In this document: in pieces, positions 44,881 through 55,324 of the stretch
Position numbering within the stretch: the first letter of the stretch is position 1
Layout of the letters: each line of letters begins with the position of its first letter
Assembly: GCA_036346255.1 (NCBI GenBank)
Contig: CM070629.1
Span: forward strand, 7,445,001 to 7,509,000
Direction of reading: 5' to 3'
Source of the DNA: Ampelocalamus luodianensis
Taxonomy: Eukaryota; Streptophyta; Magnoliopsida; Poales; Poaceae
DNA length: 64,000 bases
The notes under the pieces: generated by a model
Seen by the model: the letters and a program-made list of their open reading frames with translations, nothing else
What the model was told of the DNA's origin: nothing
Databases searched by the model: none
Made by a program: the position numbers and the translations under genes

Positions 44881-47540
44881 CAGATGTGGTGAGCCTGCCA
44901 GATATTTTCAATTATGGAGGAGTTACCACAGTGTTTACTTACAGTAAATATGTCGCTAACATTTGAATACCCTGGGTTGAATAGTATATCCACCTATACG
45001 AATTTGACTTATTGGTCCTTGATCTAAAATATATGTGGACGCCTGCGGGTCTAAGATCTAATGACACTAGTCAAAATAATTATTAACCACTCCTTTAACT
45101 CTCTTGAAGAGAACTTACCTTGAAGGTGAAATACCTCATAAAGAGGCTCATCATGAAGATAGAAACTCCAACAACTTAATGTGCGTATATTACAATGTTG
45201 GGAATACAGAACGCTCAACAATAGTTTGTTTGTGAAATAACAAAGATCTGGTTAACACTAAGATACCCTCAATTTGAAGGATATAGGAGAAAAGTTATCG
45301 ACAACCACATTGCCTCGACAATTGCTAAAGTTTCTCTTACAAGAACACAGATCCGGAACTAAAGTTCATGGCAGAACGCTTGAAGCATTCTTATCGGATC
45401 ACATAATGAAAGCATACGAGGCTGAACCATAATTGCTGAATAAAAATTTTGGAACCATATAGTTCAGACTTGATGGGTTATTATGAATATAATGAAGTGG
45501 TGAAAGATATGGTTCAAAGGTCCCTGTAGAGACCGTTACTCTCCTATCATGAATGAAATGATGTTCTGTTGTATAATAATTCTGGTAAATAGCATGAATG
45601 AATAAATAAAATATGCAGTCAATGGGTTATGAAAATCTTTGACGAGATCCTCAAAAGACTCAAAATTCCTAGTAAAAAAGAAAACAAAATCCCAATATAT
45701 ATAAAACTCATACTCAATAGTCTCTTACCTATAGTAAGAACATCTTCTGAAAGAGAGAGCATCCTCCTGAAGGGAAAATTATCTTACCAATCGACCTCTT
45801 AATAACACCAATGATCATATAATCTCTAAAAGTGGACAATGACACATCAAGACCTGAAAGAATGTAATGAGGAACCTAAAGACCAGAAGTGGGCCATACA
45901 AGCACTTATAAAGTGCATCTTCCACCAAAAGTTAGTGGAATGGTTGTTTCCTCTAGTACTATAAAAGTATGATATACATTGGTGATATTGGCAATTAATC
46001 CCCTAAACATCAAAACTAAGACTGGTTATATTTTACTTTAGAGTGGTACAACTATACTTTATAGTTCTGTAGAACAGACTATTGGTTGTAACTTTAAGAA
46101 CCCAGACATACTTACATAATATTAAGACCTTGAATTTTTTTGATAAATCATATCTAAAAGACATATGACTTTGCAACTAGTATTACCCCCATATCCTCTG
46201 CAAGGATAATCTACTTATCTTGCACAATCAAATAGTGGTATTTGATAAGTAAAGTATGATACTCCCGAATAGTATTTATTCAAAAATCACCAGATGAGTA
46301 ATAGGATATTTGTATGTAAGACTCTGTATTGTGAAAATCAAGTTGATTTGATCACAATATACTTGCATATATTCATTTTCAAAAAATATATAAAAGGCAT
46401 AAGACTTCAGCGTAAGTTATCTTTTGGGGGAGCATGATAAACACTGATCATCGTACTTGAGATTTTGAAAATCTTAGTCAAGTCTGGAAGGTGTTGATAT
46501 GATGATTACTGCTTAAATTCACTTTGAAGGTTTTACCAAGTAACAGTTTAGATCTAGTTAGTCGACAATACAAAGATCATGAAGATTACGCATAGATCCT
46601 GGTGATCATTATTTAACCCTGAAGATATATTGGCAATCTATCAAATCCATATTGTGCAAAATCGAATGAATTTATATTACTTTGTGGTAGTACAGCATCT
46701 CTTGGTGGTCATCTAAACAGACCTTGGTAGCTACTTGTACCAACCACTTAGAGATTATAACACTATAAGAAGCCTCACTTGAATGTGTTTGGCTCAGGTG
46801 TGTGATTAACCACATCCAAAAGTATTGTAGCATTAATATCGTCAATACCCCCTCAATTATCTATGAAGATAATGTTGCTTGTATTACACAAATGCAAACG
46901 GGTTATGTCAAGAGCAACATCACGAGGCACATTGCTCCTAAATGTTTTTATCCTTATGAAATCCAGAAGAATAGTGAGGTAAAGATTCTGCAAACAAAGT
47001 CTTGTGAAAATCTATTTTATTTATTCACTAAGTCTCTACATACACTCAGTTTCCAAAGATACATTCGTGGCATTAGAATGAGACGATTTAAAGAGTTGTA
47101 GAATTCAGGTGGAGTAAATCCCTAGATCATAACCTTTATCACATCCTGAAGATTTATCCAAAATATTGAAGATTGGATCCCGAAGATTAAACATTGTACT
47201 CTTTTTCTTGGTGACTTTTTCTGAAGTTTTATCACATGAAGATTTTTAGTGGGGCAATAAGTGTAATGCAACTTACGAATGTAATGTACTCTTTTCTCCA
47301 TTATTTTTGTTCCAATGGGTTTTTGGAAAGAGTTTTTGATGAGACATTTGCATATTATTGTCTATTGCCAAAGGAAAGTGTTATGAAACTTAATTATAAG
47401 CAAAAGACTAAACCGTCCCTGGGGCTTTCACCCCTTTGGGCCATTAATATGAGGACCCTATATACAAGATACATATAGATGAATAAAGATATTGGATCTT
47501 CTCTATACATTGTGTCTCTCTTTGGTGTTCATTGTGTGAT
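44881..47540 (+). mobile_element. Decayed Ty1/copia retrotransposon
   Basis: A clear copia RNase H ends at 47101. Upstream sequence has scattered copia-like phrases with many stops (for example D-P-E-L-K-F-M-A-E-R near 45350). Downstream (47101-47540) is an AT-rich 3' UTR/LTR-like tail with GGGGCAATAAGTG and TGTGTCTCTCTTTGG. I could not pair LTRs or find a target duplication, so the bounds are approximate. Confidence 0.65.
46680..47101 (+). pseudogene. Ty1/copia RNase H C-terminal region
   Basis: Around 46690-46790 the frame reads W-W-S-S-K-Q-T-L-V-A-T-C-T-N-H with stops. The open part (46802-47101) has I-Y-E-D-N-V-A-C-I-T-Q-M, H-I-A-P-K-C-F and L-F-T-K-S-L then M-R-R-F-K-E-L before TAG. This is the hallmark end of copia Pol. 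RNase H would degrade the RNA strand during reverse transcription. Confidence 0.88.
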
Positions 47541-47591
47541 TGGATTGATTGTCTCCCGACTACGACATCGATTATGTAACAAATTTAACAT

Positions 47592-47985
47592 CTTTTTTAA
47601 AACGCAATAGCAAAATTAGCCCTCTCGCATCTGAAATGATAAAAAAAATAGCACATCTAGCATGCAAAAAATATTGCGGAAAGCTACGTGCCACTCACCC
47701 CACGGTAGGCGGTCTGCCGCGCACCCTAACCGCCCAATCCGCGGCAGGTCAGCAGGCGGGCGCGGTAGGAACGTGTGCATGCCACCTGACGCGAACTGAA
47801 CACGCAGCAGGTGGCCTACCGCGGACTGGGTGTGCGGTAGACGACCTGCCGTAGGCTAGAAGCTCGATACATGGTTTTCCGCGGACTCTGCCTCACATAG
47901 CTTTTCGTGGTAATTTTGCATGATAAAATGTCATTTTTACCATTATAGACACTAGAGGCTAGTTTTACTCTGCGTTCCAAAAACG
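47592..47985. mobile_element. Fold-back/TIR element, about 390 bp
   Basis: AACGCAATAGCAAAATTAGC (47601) is inverted at the right end as GCTAGTTTTACTCTGCGTT (ending 47976). The core is GC-rich with CCGCGG and GGTAGGC motifs in both orientations. The terminal motif GCAATAGCAAAA(C/A)TAGCCC is shared with the element at 55325-56357, so both belong to one family. Confidence 0.65.
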
Positions 47986-49067
47986 TCTCATTTCAGTCGG
48001 AGACTCGAATGGATCGGTCGGTGCGTCATCTGTTTATTTTTTTGTCAAGAAGCGCCCAGCCATCTGCCACGAGATTTCTAATTTCCTAAGCAAAGCAAAC
48101 GCGACGCAAGAAAGGCAGGAACAAACAGGCGCGCAAGGACACAAGATAAATAATCCTGTGTGTTTGGTGCGCTTGGCATATCATGGCTTGTCGTGCTCGT
48201 GCTCACACTGTTCCCCCTCTCGGTTGCACGGTTCGGAATTTACGAATCACAACTTGGGGTTTGAGCTTTTGCGTCCTGGGCGTTCACCAAACGGATCGTA
48301 CAGCCGAAATTTAGCTCTTTTTTTGTTTGGGTGAAGCGAATTTTTTAGCGCTAGAAAAGATTGGAAATACACTGGTAGCATTGCGTTGCGTGAGTTGTAG
48401 AGAGGAGAGGGAGGACTAGGGCAATACATTAGGCCTGTCGTATCCCGAGGGAACTGTAAGTTCTAAGGATGGAATGTCCTTGGGATCAATAATTGTCCCT
48501 TGCCGGGTCGGGTCTGGATCACCCATTACCCACAAACTGTACCAGTTACTTCACCTAGCGCAAACGGTTTACAGTAGGGTGTTTCTTTTTTTTTCACATC
48601 ATCGTAATTTTGTGTACATTTTCAAATATCAAAATACGAAAGTCAAGACACGAGAAATTGAATCAGGAGTGTGTACAATGGTACTAGTACTACTGCACGT
48701 CCACCTCGCCTGTGGAAAACAACTACAAAAACAGAAACGAAAGCATAAAGCAAACAAAAACCACTACTAGGAAGAATATCGCATCTTCCTGTTCTGCGTG
48801 CATTTTTCAAATTTCAAAATTCGAAAATTGAAACGTAGGGCAGCAATAGGAAAAACTACTGGAATACGTACTATCGGATGCCCACCCGATCCCAATAGAA
48901 GAAACCCATCTCCTTTCTCTTCGCAGATTGCGATTCCCAAATCCCGATGCCTCCTTGCAATTAACCTCTCTCTCCTGCGACAGCCTCCTCCCCGTCTTCC
49001 CCGTTCGTCTCTTCGCCCTCCTCTCTCTCTGTCGCCCTGTCTTGCCCGCCACGCCCCGCCGCCGCCC
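47986..49067 (+). other. Upstream region of the PB1 gene
   Basis: No gene was recognised. The pyrimidine-rich stretch 48895-49060 is probably the PB1 gene's 5' UTR. An open frame in phase with the PB1 coding sequence extends upstream to 48798, but its translation is basic and unlike the family. Confidence 0.45.
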
Positions 49068-50165
49068 ATGACGTCACCGTCGTCGCACCACCACGACGGC
49101 TCATCCGCCGCCTCCACCCCGCGCGCGGGGGCCAGCGGCGGCTACCAGCACCCGCCTTCTCAGCCCCCCGCCCCGCCGCACGCGCAGGCCCAGGGGGACA
49201 CGAGCGTGCGCCTCATGTGCAGCTTCGGCGGCCGCATCATGCCGCGCCCGGGCGACCACCAGCTCCGCTACATCGGCGGGGAGACCCGCATCGTCTCCGT
49301 CCCGCGCGCCGCCTCCTACGCCGCCCTCGTCGCTGCGCTCGCCAAGGTCGCCCCCGCGCTCTTCGCGCCGGGGAGGCCCGACCCGGCGCTCAGGTACCAG
49401 CTCCCCCAGGACGACCTCGACGCGCTGATATCCATCACCTCCAACGACGACGTCGACAACCTCATGGACGAGCTCGACCGCCTCCACGGCCTGGCCGCCG
49501 CCGCCATCAAGCCGCCCCGCCTCCGCCTCTTCCTCTTCGCCGTCTCGCCGGACCACGCCGCCGCGGGCGCCTTCGGCTCCGTCCTCTCCGGCGCCGGCGA
49601 CGCCTCCTCCGACCAGTGGTTCGTCGACGCGCTCAACGCCCCCGCACCCGCGCCCATCGAGCGTGGTCGATCCGAGGCCTCGTCGATCGTTTCCGAGATC
49701 CCGGACTACCTCTTCGGCCTCGACACCACCTCCGACGAGCCCAGCCCCGGCCCGGGGGCCCGCCCCAAGTCCGACACGGAGATGGCGCACGGCGAGGACG
49801 ACGCGCCGGCCCCCGCTCTGGGCGCGCCTCCAGCCCACTATGTCGCGGAGGGCGCCGCGCCGTGGCCGGCCCCGCCGCCGCCGTACATGTCGCAGCCGGT
49901 GTACTACGTGCCCGTGCGGCCGGTCCACTACCTCGACCCGGCTGCGCAGGGCGGCTACATGCCCGGGCCGGTCTACCACATTGTCGGTGGCGGAGGAAGC
50001 GAGGCGCCGGGAGATCTCTACGCGGCTGGGGGCGTCGGCGGCGTCTACGGCGTCCCGCATCCCATGCAGCCGTTCCCGCCGATGATGTACGCTCATCCGC
50101 CGCCCGGCGCGGTCGTCTACACGTCGGAGGGGAAGCCGCCGGAAGGTGGAGCCCACTCTTCGTAG
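49068..50165 (+). CDS. PB1-domain protein, intronless, 365 aa
   Basis: The start at 49068 (CCCATGA, M-T-S-P-S-S-H-H-H) was preferred over an in-frame ATG 90 codons upstream, whose extension looks like UTR. After a Ser/Pro/His-rich N-terminus, a PB1 domain spans about residues 47-145. It begins R-L-M-C-S-F-G-G-R-I-M-P-R-P with L-R-Y-I-G-G-E-T-R-I following, and later has D-D-L-D-A-L-I-S-I-T-S-N-D-D-V-D-N-L. The domain is a ubiquitin-fold protein-protein interaction module. The acidic D-L-D...D-D-V-D stretch is its OPCA-like surface. The rest is Pro-, Gly- and Tyr-rich (P-A-P-P-P-P-Y, Y-Y-V-P-V-R-P-V-H-Y) and probably disordered. Plant proteins of this layout are common and mostly uncharacterised. 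No kinase or DNA-binding domain is present. GC content is very high, so a mirror frame on the minus strand stays open. Confidence 0.92.
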   Translation: MTSPSSHHHDGSSAASTPRAGASGGYQHPPSQPPAPPHAQAQGDTSVRLMCSFGGRIMPRPGDHQLRYIGGETRIVSVPRAASYAALVAALAKVAPALFAPGRPDPALRYQLPQDDLDALISITSNDDVDNLMDELDRLHGLAAAAIKPPRLRLFLFAVSPDHAAAGAFGSVLSGAGDASSDQWFVDALNAPAPAPIERGRSEASSIVSEIPDYLFGLDTTSDEPSPGPGARPKSDTEMAHGEDDAPAPALGAPPAHYVAEGAAPWPAPPPPYMSQPVYYVPVRPVHYLDPAAQGGYMPGPVYHIVGGGGSEAPGDLYAAGGVGGVYGVPHPMQPFPPMMYAHPPPGAVVYTSEGKPPEGGAHSS

Positions 50166-51209
50166 GCGCAAGGGGAGGCAGAGCATGGCCGCATGGGCTG
50201 TTCCTGAAGCTGGTCCTGGGTTCTTGATTCTGATTATTACATATATGCCTAATCTAAGAAGAATTTTGCATCGCCGTGTGGTGAATTTTTATTGTTTTGG
50301 CTGGTTTTTGTGGGGTTGCTGTATAGATGAGGGAGGGTGGATGGATATTGCAATTTTCGTCGAGTGAAATAGATTCCTGAATTGTTATTATAGTAGTACA
50401 TTTGGTGTGATTAGTAGCAAGTTAATGTAATATGGGATTAATATATTCTAAGTGGTTTCTATCTGCGAAAGACAATTTTTGTGCATTTTGTGTTCATAAG
50501 CTTGATGCTGGATGGATCATGGCCCATGGATGTCCTAAGCAATTTGTGCTGCAAATGCTTGTATATTTCACGTGTGTGAAAGCTTAATTTCAAATTAATG
50601 GCGTACTGAATTCACTCTAGCTTTGATCTTAGATACCGATGTTTGGTTTGTTTGCTCTAATAGTTTGGTCGTTTCATTTGTTCATGTTGATGCTTTTGGT
50701 TGATCCTCGACTACTCGTCCTTTCTGGCAGTGACATATCCTGATGATTCTGAACTTGGAATGGCATGTAAGTATCCACTTTTCTTCTGAATAAAACGCAG
50801 AGAAAGAAATGTTCCATTGTCGAGACTTGGAAGAAAAGGAAAGCCCCATTTCTGAAGGGAAAAGCTATGTCAATACTTGAGAAAACAGCCAATAGGGACG
50901 GCAGCCTGTATCATTTTCAGAAACAGATCGACTATGTATTATTCTTTTGAAACAATGCTGCAGATATGCCATCTTATCTCTAGAATTCTTCAGAGTTCAG
51001 AGTGCTATGTAGGTGCCCAGATTCAGGAAATATCCTCTGGTTCGATCAGCTATCAAAAGAAGGTATCCATCTCGCCAGATTCGGAGTCCTCAAAATGTGA
51101 TATATGCAATGAAAAAGTTTCTGTTGTTTCATACAGTCTGTACATAAAATTTGGAAACAAGAAACCGAGAAACAATTTGGAAACATTGCTGCTGGAGCAT
51201 GTGCATAGC
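50166..51209. other. 3' flank of the PB1 gene, no other gene
   Basis: 50166-50460 is likely 3' UTR and flank. The rest, up to the petC pseudogene, has short open frames only. Confidence 0.4.
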
Positions 51210-52273
51210 TTATGCCGACCACGGGTCCTCGCCGGTCCTGAAGTCGGTCTCGACCCACGGCACGAAGAGGACCTTGCCATCGTCGACGTCGGCGTAAACC
51301 AAGGCCAGTGACTGTTTCAGAAGAACAACGCAGATCAGTTCAGAGTTCAGTAAGCAAACAGAGGATCCTTCAGAAGGTGTTGATCTTGTACGTCGCGAGA
51401 TTCTTGTCGGCCTCCACGACAAGGTAGGTAGGATCACCCTGCATATACGTGATTATTTTCAGCAAGTTGCTACCGCGAGTAATCAGCTTCATCTTGCGAT
51501 ACTTCTGAACGCTGCAATGCAATGTGATCATCGTGTGCCCACCTTCAGTCCTGAGTGAGCGTGCGGTCGTTGGGACCGTGCGTCTTGAGCCACTCGTCGG
51601 CGAGGACGTTGTTGCTGAACTTGTTGTCGTGTATGGCTCATGTATAACAAGATGAAAGGAAGAGATTGTGTCCGGAAAGCAGGAGCACATATGAGGATTA
51701 CGAGTCCGAGTCGAACATGTAATCGAAGTATAAATATATACTGCCGACCTCTTATAACCCTAATCAGAAGAAAAGAAAAAGAAAACTCCTCGTACGGACG
51801 GAACTGCCACGATTTGGCTCCCGGGTATGTAAGCTTTGCTGAACATCGTAAATGAATTCTCGTGTCTCTTGTGTGCTTGTTGTGATTATTCTCCGGTGCA
51901 AAGGGCTGCCACCCATTTCCAACACCGCCGGTGAAGGGAAATCCAACATGATTAGCTGCTGACAAGATGGTATATATGTTCTGCTGCTGTGTTAGCGGTT
52001 CGTAGCAACTGCAAATCTGCAGTCCAAGTGGTACATATCGGAGTGATCAGGAATGGCGACTTACCCTGCGGGGACGATCAAGCCGACGGTGGGGAGCGAG
52101 AAGGCGCCGAGCAGGAGGAGGTTCATCAGCTGCCTCTTGCCCATGTCGGGGACGCGGTCGGGGGGCCGGGGGATGCTGCTCGAGTCCTGGCATGTGATGG
52201 TCCTCAGGCTCCGCTCCCGGCCGAAGTCCAGCCCCTTGACGGGCTTGCCCAGCGAATCACGGGACCGGCAGAG
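51210..52273 (-). pseudogene. petC: petC (cytochrome b6-f Rieske iron-sulfur subunit) pseudogene lacking the cluster-binding segment
   Basis: Minus-strand exon 52273-52065 encodes the transit-peptide end and membrane anchor (S-L-G-K-P-V-K-G-L; V-P-D-M-G-K-R-Q-L-M-N-L-L-L-L-G-A). The next part (about 51625-51555) has L-A-D-E-W-L-K-T-H-G-P-N-D-R-T-L-T-Q, then a one-base deletion. Exon 51438 to about 51375 has G-D-P-T-Y-L-V-V-E-A-D-K. The last exon 51311-51210 has S-L-A-L-V-Y-A-D-V-D-D-G-K-V and ends with a stop. Splice sites AG/GT remain recognisable. The region that should hold C-T-H-L-G-C and C-P-C-H-G-S, the [2Fe-2S] ligands, is absent. The sequence jumps from exon to intron remnant near 51375. 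The intact protein carries electrons from plastoquinol to cytochrome f in thylakoids; this copy cannot. Confidence 0.88.
51630..51924 (-). mobile_element. LTR-like insert inside the petC pseudogene
   Basis: Between two petC coding pieces lies about 295 bp. On the minus strand it starts TGTTGGAAATGGGTGGC and ends near ATACA. It includes TATATTTATACTTCGATTAC and ...GGTTATAAGAGGTCGG, typical of a copia LTR promoter/R region. No matching target duplication was found, so the ends are tentative. Confidence 0.5.
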
Positions 52274-52439
52274 CTGCCATTGTACACACCATATTATGCA
52301 AGAACGTGTTTCAGTTGACTTGATAGTACTAACACTGAACCCCGAGCAGTTAGAAGACACTACTAGCATACGGCAGTCACAGTTTGACATGTTCAGGATG
52401 TCAGGTTGGGAGCTAGGTTGTCGTTATAACGCCTGTGAG

Positions 52440-53966
52440 CTGTAGAACAATGATCGGAGGTACACGAAGCTATTTAAAATCTTGCTTTTATGTAGACTCG
52501 ATCATGATGGTAAGCTACACTAACTTGTAATTAAAAAAATTACCACATAATCAAAAAGTCATGCAAGTAAGAGATGATAGATCGTTATCACTAGACGCGC
52601 AGTGTAGCGAAAAAAGAGTTGGAGTAGCCTGATCCAACATCAATTGCGTCGAAGTAGTAGCGTAGTCGTTCGTCCAACCGATTATCTTTTCTAGCAACCA
52701 ATCACGTTCTTTGTGAAGATCGTAGACCGTTCTCGTTCAGCACAATAGCAATCGCAGCAGTATCTTTACGGTATCCACACGTCTAGGGATGAAACACCGT
52801 ACGCCGGTGTGCTAGTACCAACTAGCACGATAAGGCTCTCGAGAAGATGGCGGCTAGGGTTTCGGTGGAGCAACTCACGTTGTCTATCTCTCAACAGCCT
52901 CATGCATCCCCTTATAAAGAGCCCATGACGGATCCTATCCGAACCCATTTGTTCTAATCCGTTAAGTGTGTGACCCTGTAGGTTTATGTGTAATCGGTTA
53001 TGACTAGAAAACACATTTCTGACCACGAGTCGTTGGCGATTCCTAGCAGAACATAACGATTCCCGAATACACATAAATTATATCGGACGAACCTTAATGC
53101 AATATGATCTACGACTAGGTCCTTATCACTTACGACCAGCTCGTATCTCTATACGATCAGTTCATATTTAGTTGTGACCAGTTCGTAACTCCTTACGACC
53201 AGTTTACGACCACTTAGTGATTATACTCGACCAGTTTACGACCAGCTAGTATCTCCATACGACTAGTCCGTATCAGGTCGAATTAAACGACCTGCTTGTG
53301 TATTCTCCCTCTGCCTCACGATATTTGGTTGAACTCCAGGTGAGATATTTTGTCATCCATAGACTGTTTAATACTTTCTTGATCAAGTGATGGGTAACTT
53401 CATGCGGTTGACTCTTCGATCACTAGTGGCATGTCCATGCACTTTTTTATCCAACCACATTGAGGGGTCCAGAGATATCTCTCCTGTTATATTAGGAGGG
53501 GTAAATCCCATATCCAACCAGCCATATCCCTCTGCATGTTTCACAGCATACCCAAAAGCTACCTTTATAACTACCCAGTTACGAAGTAACTTTTGACAAC
53601 CCCTAAATGTACTATTACACAGGTAGAAAATCATACTGATCTCAGGTCTAAGAATTCTACATTATCATTGCTTAAGACCAACTGATGACACATAAAAACA
53701 ATAACAATCTCAATAGTGTCTTAAGGTGTGTCAATCCAACGCCATATTCTCTAACATGTGTTCACATTATTGATTCGATATCTCTATATCCATAACCAAA
53801 CATGGTTATCAATCAATACATGTGTTGATCGATAAATCACTAGTGTTCCGACCAGTAACATTCGATCAAAGATTCATTTAGAATGATATCATATAAGTTA
53901 AAGAGCTTCACCAACAAGTTACATATCAATCATTGCTATGATTGTTTCCAGGGCATATCACCCACA
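52440..53966 (-). mobile_element. Solo or truncated LTR of an Angela/BARE-like Ty1/copia element
   Basis: From 53966 downward the minus strand reads TGTGGGTGATATGCCCTGG, the start of Angela/WIS/BARE-type LTRs as I recall them. Further in it has the typical ...GTAACTGGGTAGTTATAAAGG phrase (about 53585) and GAGAGATATCTCTGGACCC (about 53475). A CTTTATAAGG TATA-like box lies near 52915. A block at 53110-53290 repeats TACGACCAG(C/T)TCGTA-type motifs. No PBS, gag or pol was found, and the left boundary is approximate. Confidence 0.65.
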
Positions 53967-54339
53967 GTTAGCCCCCCACCAAAAAAAAGGGAACTAACGT
54001 TATTGAAATTCAAAATGTTCTCACGCTGCACACATCAAATCCGAAATGACCACTAAATTTCACAACATATGCTGTGCTTTTGAACTTGTATATTTGCGTC
54101 CTTCAATTTTAAATCCGTAGCTGCATGTGCTCTCTATTTTCATCATCTGAATCATTCCTAGGGGAGCAAACTTGTCATCAGTCAAGCGCTACTTCATCAT
54201 CTGAATCATGTCTTTGTGGTGGCATTAACGCAACATGTCGTTTCATTGTACTCAATAGCTTTCGAAAACAACTTCAGTTCTCCAGGACAGGTCGAGTGGT
54301 CGACTGGACAACCAACAGCTACAGGGTAAAAGCAATTAT
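53967..54339. other. No supported gene
   Basis: AT-rich. The phrase TTCATCATCTGAATCAT occurs twice (about 54138 and 54192). No recognised domain. Confidence 0.3.
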
Positions 54340-54387
54340 AGTAGTACTAGCTTTTTTTTTTTTTTTTGAGAGAGAGAGTAGTACTAG
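54340..54387 (-). mobile_element. Tiny retroposed insert (T-run plus GA repeat) with an 11-bp target duplication
   Basis: AGTAGTACTAG occurs at 54340-54350 and 54377-54387. Between them are C, 16 T and a 9-base GA run. It has the same architecture and orientation as the insert at 13280-13336. Confidence 0.6.
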
Positions 54388-54559
54388 TAGTCAAGATTCA
54401 ACTACATTTGGCGACTTCGGTTAAAAACTCCTGGTGTGCACTAGCGCAGAGGCACACCGCACATTTGGGGATTTTGGGCCCAGATTGCGGCGAGTGCGTG
54501 CACGGAAGGCTTGTTTCGGGCCTTTCGGGCAGTGGTCGCGAGCCACAGCCTACAAATCC

Positions 54560-55180
54560 TGTGTGTGTAAATGGGAAGTTTGTGGTTATATGGGTTCGGT
54601 GTATGGGTTGGTGGGCCTCATGTGTATGTGAGAGTTATAAGGAGAGTCATGTAACACAGATGAAGCTATGGAATAAAATAAAATAGAACTTGCTTTCCCA
54701 CCTGTGTTCTTTTGTTGCCTCATCCTATTCTCTAACCCTCACCCTATTTCCCCCAAACTACCCCATATTATTCTAAATTTCTAGTACTGAATTTGTGTGA
54801 TTCGATCCCCACGTGATTGAGTCATAACAATTTGTCTGAACTTGTGGGTTCAGACCTTTAGGGTGCAAAGGAGTGTGGGGGTGTGTGTAAATGGGATGAC
54901 AAGCTTGTGGCTTGTATGGGTTCAGTGTATGGGCTGGTGGGCCCATGTGTCCGTGAGAGTTATGAGAGGATGGAGATGAGTATAAGGGAGAGTCATGTAA
55001 CACATATGAAGCCAAGGAATGAAATAAAATAGAACTTGCTCTTCCCATCTGTGTTCTTCCGTTGCCTCACCCCATTCACTAATCCTCACCCTATTCCCCC
55101 CCCCCAAATTACCCCATATTATCATAAATTTCTTATACTGAATTTGTGTGATTCGATCCCCACGCAGTCGGGTCATAACA
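54560..55180. mobile_element. TRIM-like element: two ~270-300-bp LTR-like repeats with a ~50-bp interior
   Basis: The left repeat (54560-54829) and right repeat (about 54882-55180) both begin TGTGTGTAAATGGG and end ...GTCATAACA. They share long stretches (ATAAAATAGAACTTGCT, TTTGTGTGATTCGATCCCC). The flanks AATCC (54555-54559) and AACCC (55181-55185) match 4 of 5. The interior is only about 50 bp, with a purine-rich end. The right copy has about 30 bp extra (GAGGATGGAGATGAG region). No protein is encoded. Confidence 0.55.
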
Positions 55181-55324
55181 AACCCGTGCATCGTTGTCGT
55201 GGCCATATTCATCTTCACCTTGACCCTAATTCACTCGGTCGAACGAATCCATGTATCGATCACTCGGCAGCTGCCTATTCTGCAGCCTAGCCCCCATACG
55301 CGTGCGTGGCATGACCCTGACTTT

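Noticed and set aside
48798..49067. Upstream in-frame extension of the PB1 gene (90 more codons)
   Set aside because: The translation (K-I-R-K-L-K-R-R..., then pyrimidine-rich Ser/Leu/Pro) looks like UTR. The ATG at 49068 begins a family-like Ser/Pro/His N-terminus.
49101..50186. 361-codon minus-strand open frame opposite the PB1 gene, and a 336-codon plus-strand alternative frame
   Set aside because: Both are mirror frames of a very GC-rich real gene. Their translations are Arg/Gly/Val-rich with no domain.
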